Shown here: positions 13,350-17,643 of the stretch, piece after piece | Layout of the letters: the number at the start of each line of letters is the position of its first letter | Numbering within the stretch: position 1 is the stretch's first letter | DNA from: Deltaproteobacteria bacterium | Lineage (GTDB): Bacteria > Desulfobacterota > Desulfobacteria > Desulfobacterales > ETH-SRB1 | Reading direction: 5' to 3' | NCBI GenBank assembly: GCA_019314185.1 | Contig: JAFCZU010000033.1 | Coordinates: 1-17,643, forward strand | Length of the DNA: 17,643 bases | Program-made: the position numbers and the translations under genes | The notes under the pieces: model-generated | Database searches by the model: none | Told to the model about the DNA's origin: nothing | The model's input: the letters and a program-made list of their open reading frames with translations, nothing else

Positions 13350-15095
13350 ATGAACGATACCCCGACAGCTTTGTTGCGGGGCGATTTATTTTATGGAAAA
13401 GAAAAATTTAAAATGAATAGACATACAAAAACAGAGCTTGTCGCCAACTGGCAGAGCCTGATGAGAACATTCATAAAGCCTGAAGATGATGCTTCCAGGC
13501 TTGTTTTGATTAAATATATGGAGCAGATTTCTTTCGGTCTCCATGAATTTCTTGGAAAACATGTCGGTATTACCGAAGAAGTCAGGCTGAAGGATCTGTC
13601 AAGCAGGTTTAAAAACACACTAATAAATAAAAATCCTGAAAAAAAGCTGACAGATGTTATAACTAAAATTGTGGAAGATATAGCGCCACATGCCGTTAAT
13701 GTTGCTTCTCCATATTTTATCGGGCATATGACTTCGGCTATTCCTTTTTTTATGGTGCATCTGAAGACAATTGTAGCAGCTCTTAATCAGAATGTAGTGA
13801 AAGTTGAAACCTCAAAAGTTGTTTCGATTCTGGAAAAGCAGGTTTTGGCAAAGATACACAGACTTGTTTACAGGAAAAGTTCTGATTTTTATAACAAATA
13901 TGTTCAGAATATTCGCACAACGCTTGGCTGCTTCGTAGAAGACGGCACACTTGCTAACATCACAGCATTGTGGGTCGCAAGGAACGAGCTGCTTGCTCCA
14001 AAAAACAGTTTTACTGGAGTAGAACAGGAGGGGATTCAGGCTGCATGCAGCGCTTATAATATTAACAGGTGTGTCGTCATTGTTTCAAGGCTGGGACACT
14101 ATTCAATAAAAAAGGCAGGGGGCCTTTTAGGAATCGGCAATCAAAATATTATTGCCGTGGATATTGACGCAGATAACAGGATGGACCTGGGTTGCCTGAA
14201 AAAAACAATCAGAGGAATAAAACATGACGGGGCAGGGATTGTGGCGGTTGTAGGTATCGCAGGCACTACGGAAACCGGCGCCATCGATCCTCTGGCTCAG
14301 ATAGGAGACATATGTTCCGAAAACAGGATTCACTTTCATGTTGATGCTGCATGGGGCGGCCCCACATTAATGTCGGGGAAATACAGTCATTTCCTCAAAG
14401 GTATCGATGCCGCTGATTCTGTTACAATAGACGGACACAAGCAGTTTTATATGCCGATGACTTGCGGCATGGTTCTTTTCAAAGACCCGTTCATTATGGA
14501 TGCGGTAAAATATCATGCGAATTATGTAAACCGTTTTGGTTCTGTTGATCTTGGCATAAAATCGCTTGCAGGATCGAGGGAGGCAAACTCCCTTATACTT
14601 GACAGCGCCCTCAAGATCATGGGCAGCCAGGGATATGCTCTGCTTATTGAGCATGGGATAGAAACAACCCGCATGTTTGCCGAAGAAATTGAAAGAAGAG
14701 ACAACTTCCAGCTAATCACACGTTCGGACATTAACATTCTTACTTATAGAATATGCCCATTCGATATTAAACAACAATTAGCTGAAGGTGACCCTGAGCA
14801 GATATGTATTATAAACAAAGAATTAAACAAAATAAACAGGACTGTTCAAAGGTTACAAAGGGAAGCGGGAAAGAGTTTTGTTTCAAGGACAAAGTTAAGA
14901 ACAGGAAGTAAACCTGGAAAAGAAATTGTTGTTTTACGATGTGTTATAATGAATCCCATGACAAACATAAAGATTTTAAATGAAATCCTTGATGAACAGG
15001 AAGAGATATTTAAAACTAATTTTGATGGTTTCGTGAAAAGTCAAAAAATACCGTTTTCCGTCATTCCGGCGAAAGCCAGAATCCAGCCTTTGTAG
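13350..15095 (+). CDS. panP: PLP-dependent decarboxylase, PanP-like (putative aspartate 1-decarboxylase)
   Basis: This is a group II pyridoxal-phosphate decarboxylase. PanP-type members convert aspartate to beta-alanine for pantothenate and coenzyme A, replacing PanD. Numbered from 13350, the PLP lysine is Lys364 in TIDGHKQFYMPM, the phosphate/ring contacts lie in HVDAAWGGPTL (330-340), and His250 fits the ring-stacking histidine. YFIGHMTSAIPFFM (122-135) and ALNQNVVKVETSK (144-156) are what point to PanP rather than glutamate or tyrosine decarboxylase. The start is uncertain: ATG 13350, or ATG 13413 (MNRHTKTELV), which would give 560 residues; neither has a good ribosome-binding site. The last roughly 24 residues (FDGFVKSQKI...VIPAKARIQPL) are encoded by dispersed repeats and are unlikely to be ancestral. 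Substrate preference is inferred from similarity only. Confidence 0.8.
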   Translation: MNDTPTALLRGDLFYGKEKFKMNRHTKTELVANWQSLMRTFIKPEDDASRLVLIKYMEQISFGLHEFLGKHVGITEEVRLKDLSSRFKNTLINKNPEKKLTDVITKIVEDIAPHAVNVASPYFIGHMTSAIPFFMVHLKTIVAALNQNVVKVETSKVVSILEKQVLAKIHRLVYRKSSDFYNKYVQNIRTTLGCFVEDGTLANITALWVARNELLAPKNSFTGVEQEGIQAACSAYNINRCVVIVSRLGHYSIKKAGGLLGIGNQNIIAVDIDADNRMDLGCLKKTIRGIKHDGAGIVAVVGIAGTTETGAIDPLAQIGDICSENRIHFHVDAAWGGPTLMSGKYSHFLKGIDAADSVTIDGHKQFYMPMTCGMVLFKDPFIMDAVKYHANYVNRFGSVDLGIKSLAGSREANSLILDSALKIMGSQGYALLIEHGIETTRMFAEEIERRDNFQLITRSDINILTYRICPFDIKQQLAEGDPEQICIINKELNKINRTVQRLQREAGKSFVSRTKLRTGSKPGKEIVVLRCVIMNPMTNIKILNEILDEQEEIFKTNFDGFVKSQKIPFSVIPAKARIQPL

Positions 15096-15118
15096 GGGCG
15101 GCTTTATGCCACCAGCCA
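15024..15118. repeat. Composite dispersed repeat read as the tail of the PLP decarboxylase
   Basis: GATGGTTTCGTGAAAAGTC (from 15024) is one arm of the local palindrome family. It is followed by GTCATTCCGGCGAAAGCC, a repeat type that occurs in many bacterial genomes and reads VIPAKAGIQ when translated, then GTAGGGGCGGCTTTATGCC. The first two units are in frame with the upstream gene. Confidence 0.65.
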
Positions 15119-15347
15119 AACAAATTCGCGCGGGGGAAACCGGTTGAGATATTGTTAATCCGAAAAAAGCATTATTTGAATATCGAACAAGGAATTTCGA
15201 ATGATGAAGTTTGAATTCGTTTTAAAAAGCTAAAGTGTTACAAAAATCCAAGGCAAAGCCATCTATCTCTGACCTGGTCAAAGGACCAGGTTTTTCAGGA
15301 CAAAATAAAATATCGGTGATATTCAGCGTAGATTTATGACTGAATAG
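15096..15347. other. Gap between the PLP decarboxylase gene and the small coupled ORF
   Basis: It contains a dispersed-repeat tail (to about 15118), a degraded relative of the 11784-11889 element (about 15177-15225) and the terminator at 15272-15295. No gene is seen. Confidence 0.5.
15272..15295 (+). terminator. Rho-independent terminator
   Basis: ACCTGGTC (15272-15279) and GACCAGGT (15284-15291) form a perfect 8-bp stem with an AAAG loop, running into TTTTT at 15291-15295. It lies 176 bases after the PLP decarboxylase stop and probably ends that transcript. On the other strand there is no T-run. Confidence 0.75.
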
Positions 15348-15560
15348 CTACCTTTTTTTAATAAAATCATGAGCCAGTTCTTTAATAATGGAAATAAGAT
15401 TACTTCCTCTTTCACGAGCTATACGATGCGCATCATCGACTATTTGACATGCCTGTTTTTCCAGTTCTTCATACGGAGGAGTGGGAATCTGGTTTTTCTG
15501 ATATTGCCATAACAAATAACGTGTTGCCAGGCTTTCTTCCTGGCGTCTAAGAAATTTCAT
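15348..15560 (-). CDS. Small hypothetical protein coupled to holA
   Basis: This is a 70-residue soluble, charged, mostly helical protein beginning MKFLRRQEESLATRYLLWQY, with PTPPYEELEKQACQIVDDAH in the middle and a basic end (AHDFIKKR). I do not recognise a family. ATG 15558-15560 is chosen because AGGGGTGG lies 6-7 bases upstream within the end of holA. A longer frame to 15608 exists but lacks this signal. The gene overlaps the last 14 bases of holA in another frame, a strong hint of coupled translation and of being real. Its placement suggests a replication-linked or merely co-transcribed role, which cannot be settled from sequence. Confidence 0.6.
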   Translation of the reverse strand: MKFLRRQEESLATRYLLWQYQKNQIPTPPYEELEKQACQIVDDAHRIARERGSNLISIIKELAHDFIKKR

Positions 15561-17037
15561 TTTTTTCCACCCCTTGCCTCCTGCATATATGAAAAATGAC
15601 ATCTTCAAGTATTAATTTTGGGTTATGCCCCGAAGACTTTAGCAGCCTGTCTGCTGTGCCAAGGTGCTCAAAAGCATCAAGCAATTCATCTTTTGTATAA
15701 TTTTCAGATTTTAAAAACGTTTGGAAAACAGGGTACGCCTGGCCGACACTTTTTGCTATCAAAAGATCTGTGGCCGGTTTTTTTTTCTTTGCCCTGCCTT
15801 TACCTTTTTTCTCGCTTTCATTATTAGTGTTTTTTGCAAACATGTTTTCCCAGTCTTCAAGTATGCCTAACAAAGCCATGTCATGTTTTTGGATAGCTGG
15901 CATAACAACTTTTTGAAATTGATTGTATGGAAGGCTGACATTCCAGGACTCGCCATGCTCGCTTCTCACAAAACCCTTAATCAGCAAAAGTTTTCTCATC
16001 AGATTTATAACAGACGTAAGAGCCTGAAGAGGATGTGTTGATTGAGAAAGAAGAGAATCTAAGAAAAAAAGCGCTTTTTCAACATTGCGATCTCCCATGG
16101 CATTTGTCAGCTCATATATGGGATCTGTTTTTGTGCGTTTTAAAACAGAATTAACATCATCTATTGTTATGTTGCCGCGAACTCCGACATAGCTGATCAG
16201 TTTTTCCAGATTGTTTGAAAATGCGTGAAGATCAAAGCCGGTAATCTCACACATGGCGGCAAATGTTCTTTTATCCATTTTCTTTTTGCTTTGGGCAAGT
16301 CTTATCGCCGTTCTTTCATAAAGAACAGCTTTCTGAGCCTTTTTGTCCGCCCAGCTATTCCCTTTTGGAACTGAACAGTCGATGATCATCCCGTTATTGT
16401 TAATAGCTTTGAAAAGATTTCTTCTTTTATCAACATAATCGGTTGTAATTATCAGATGGTTGCCTGCCGGAAATCCCTTTTCAACTGTATCCCCTAAAAT
16501 CTTAATATTATCTTTAGCGGCAGGAATAGAAAGTTTGTTAGCAAGGCAGTAATCGATAATTTCATCAAACCATCCCTCATCGCCGGACAGGGCAGAATCA
16601 ATCTTTAATATTTTACTTCTGTTTTCTTTGTTAATATCATCAAAAAAAAGATTCAACAGTCCAAGAAGACTTAAGAGATATTTTGAGGCTTTTTTAATAT
16701 CCTTTATATCATACGCTTCCTTTGCTTTTTTAAGAAGAACGGCTTTATCCTGTTTTGAATAGAATATCTGCGAGTTGTTAATGACTACCACCTTACTGCC
16801 CTGCAGTAGAGGGAAGGTGTTTACCCGCTCAATCGCATCATAAATATATTCATTTGCCCCATCCACAAATTCATAGTTCAGACTGTTTAACCGATCAGGA
16901 ATCAATCGATCAAGCAGCTCTTTAAAAACGCTTTCATATAGCAGTTCCTCTCCATAAATCAGATACACAGGGGCAAACTCTTTTTTATCAAGCTTTTGCG
17001 AATAATCCTTAAATTCCTTATAATTAATTTCTGTCAT
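15547..17037 (-). CDS. holA: DNA polymerase III delta subunit (clamp loader), enlarged form
   Basis: HolA opens the beta sliding clamp as part of the clamp loader at the replication fork. FAPVYLIYGEELLYESVFKE (21-40) and the FPLLQGSKVVVINNS strand (75-89) are the expected start of the AAA-like domain. LIITTDYVDKRRNLFKAI (195-212), ITGFDLHAFSNNLEKLISYV (265-284) and DPIYELTNAMGDRNVEKAL (305-323) are clear delta signatures. The 496 residues greatly exceed the usual 330-345. Extra material lies at about 92-190 (charged, helical, with SKYLLSLLGLLNLFF) and about 360-445, including a lysine-rich stretch KGKGRAKKKK. I chose ATG 17035-17037 because the homologous part begins there; the open frame runs to 17079. 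No strong Shine-Dalgarno is seen. Confidence 0.85.
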   Translation of the reverse strand: MTEINYKEFKDYSQKLDKKEFAPVYLIYGEELLYESVFKELLDRLIPDRLNSLNYEFVDGANEYIYDAIERVNTFPLLQGSKVVVINNSQIFYSKQDKAVLLKKAKEAYDIKDIKKASKYLLSLLGLLNLFFDDINKENRSKILKIDSALSGDEGWFDEIIDYCLANKLSIPAAKDNIKILGDTVEKGFPAGNHLIITTDYVDKRRNLFKAINNNGMIIDCSVPKGNSWADKKAQKAVLYERTAIRLAQSKKKMDKRTFAAMCEITGFDLHAFSNNLEKLISYVGVRGNITIDDVNSVLKRTKTDPIYELTNAMGDRNVEKALFFLDSLLSQSTHPLQALTSVINLMRKLLLIKGFVRSEHGESWNVSLPYNQFQKVVMPAIQKHDMALLGILEDWENMFAKNTNNESEKKGKGRAKKKKPATDLLIAKSVGQAYPVFQTFLKSENYTKDELLDAFEHLGTADRLLKSSGHNPKLILEDVIFHICRRQGVEKNEIS

Positions 17038-17102
17038 TAAAATACTCTTTTCCCAAACACTGATTAGTGTTTTGAACAAAAACTCACTTTTGTTTTTTTA
17101 CT

Positions 17103-17172
17103 ACGAAGAACATGAAGGACGTGAAGATAAAGAAAAATTATTCGTGCTCTTCGTGCTCTTCGTGTTCGTGGT
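17103..17172. repeat. Imperfect inverted repeat with TTCGTGCTC tandem units
   Basis: ACGAAGAACATGAAGGACGT on the left is roughly complementary to a right half built of tandem TTCGTGCTC units (about 17141-17167). It lies in the gap between holA and the ArfB-like gene. The wording (ACGAAG...CACGAAG) looks like a common dispersed intergenic repeat. No function is inferred. Confidence 0.5.
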
Positions 17173-17241
17173 GATTAATAATAACCGCTTAACTTAATGG
17201 GTGGAAATCGAATCGCTGGTAATTACCCGAAATAATAAGAG

Positions 17242-17643
17242 CTAATCCTCGGAAGTCGAAACCAGTTGTCTTGTCCGTTTTAATCTGCTTCTCTGTTTTT
17301 TAGCTGCCAGCAGGCGTTCCTTTGATGCACGGCTCGGTCTGGTTTTAATGCGAGCTTTAGGTTTTTCAGAAGCTTTTTTAATTAATTTAATCAAACGATC
17401 AATTGCATCCTGCCGGTTGCCTTCCTGTGTTCGAAACTGTCTGGCCTCGATAATAAGAATTCCGTCTTCCGTAATTCTTCTGCCTGCAAGCCGGGCCAAA
17501 CGATAACGAATCTGATCAGGAAGAGAGATGGAGTTTTTTACATCAAAACGAAGCTGAACAGCCGTAGACACCTTATTGACATTCTGACCTCCAGGCCCCC
17601 CTGCTCTTATAAAACGAAGTTTAATTTCATTTTCGCTTATTTT
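17242..17643 (-). CDS. arfB: Peptidyl-tRNA hydrolase ArfB-like (RF-1 domain), 5' end beyond window
   Basis: ArfB (YaeJ) frees ribosomes stalled without a stop codon by hydrolysing the peptidyl-tRNA. The frame stays open to the right edge and includes AGGPGGQNVNKVSTAVQLRF, containing the catalytic GGQ and the conserved NVNK of class I release factor-like hydrolases. The C-terminal tail is basic (KPKARIKTRPSRASKERLLA ... KKQRSRLKRTR), as required for insertion into the empty mRNA channel. The GTG at 17571 falls after the GGQ and is not the true start. Only about 8-10 N-terminal residues should be missing, judged from family members that begin about that far upstream of EIxLxFxRAxGPGGQ. It lies on the same strand as holA, some 200 bases upstream of it. 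Confidence 0.9.
   Translation of the reverse strand, partial: KISENEIKLRFIRAGGPGGQNVNKVSTAVQLRFDVKNSISLPDQIRYRLARLAGRRITEDGILIIEARQFRTQEGNRQDAIDRLIKLIKKASEKPKARIKTRPSRASKERLLAAKKQRSRLKRTRQLVSTSED

Noticed and set aside
15020..15095. Reading the VIPAKARIQ tail as a functional motif of the decarboxylase
   Set aside because: The same peptide arises wherever this widespread nucleotide repeat is translated, so it carries no functional information.
1..17643. tRNA, rRNA or riboswitch genes
   Set aside because: I saw no cloverleaf-like sequence, rRNA stretch or recognisable riboswitch core; the many hairpins are explained better as dispersed repeats.

Overview
The window is an AT-leaning stretch of chromosome, most likely from a sulfate-reducer-like member of the Desulfobacterota (former Deltaproteobacteria), Desulfobacterales in particular. 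That placement is an inference. It rests on an RNase J gene, a DctP-DctQ-DctM TRAP transporter, a tandem-ACT protein, an unusually large HolA, and many dispersed palindromic repeats (core GATGGC-TTCGTAAAAAGT) of a kind I associate with that group.

Left part (1-2700) is accessory, mostly on the minus strand. The window opens inside the first 66 codons of a Cas1 CRISPR integrase that runs off the left edge. Next come a short broken reading frame and a frameshifted, truncated RhuM-family gene. Then there is an XRE regulator fused to an ImmA/IrrE-type domain whose metal-binding HExxH has become FELGA, so it is probably catalytically dead. An orphan 110-residue protein follows on the plus strand. 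No CRISPR repeats are visible inside the window.

Middle part (2865-10835) is plus-strand core and transport. plsC (phospholipid acyltransferase) overlaps rnj (RNase J) by 7 bases. A 143-bp MITE-like element with short direct repeats sits exactly at the rnj stop codon, followed by a GC-rich nest of palindromes. Then come ftsK (DNA translocase) and a TRAP dicarboxylate-type transporter, dctP-dctQ-dctM, with a strong hairpin between dctP and dctQ.

Right part (11106-17643): a tandem-ACT protein and argC (arginine synthesis) lie on the minus strand. A PanP-like PLP decarboxylase (probable beta-alanine supply for CoA) lies on the plus strand. holA (clamp-loader delta), with a small coupled ORF, and an ArfB-like ribosome-rescue hydrolase, cut by the right edge, lie on the minus strand.

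The most striking feature is how densely small inverted-repeat elements occupy the gaps and touch gene ends. One family appears to supply the stop codons of ftsK and the ACT gene and to add a coding tail to the PLP decarboxylase. I see no clear undescribed enzymatic system. The best leads are the repeat-gene-end relationship, the rnj MITE, the dead IrrE-type regulator and the hidden Cas1 edge.
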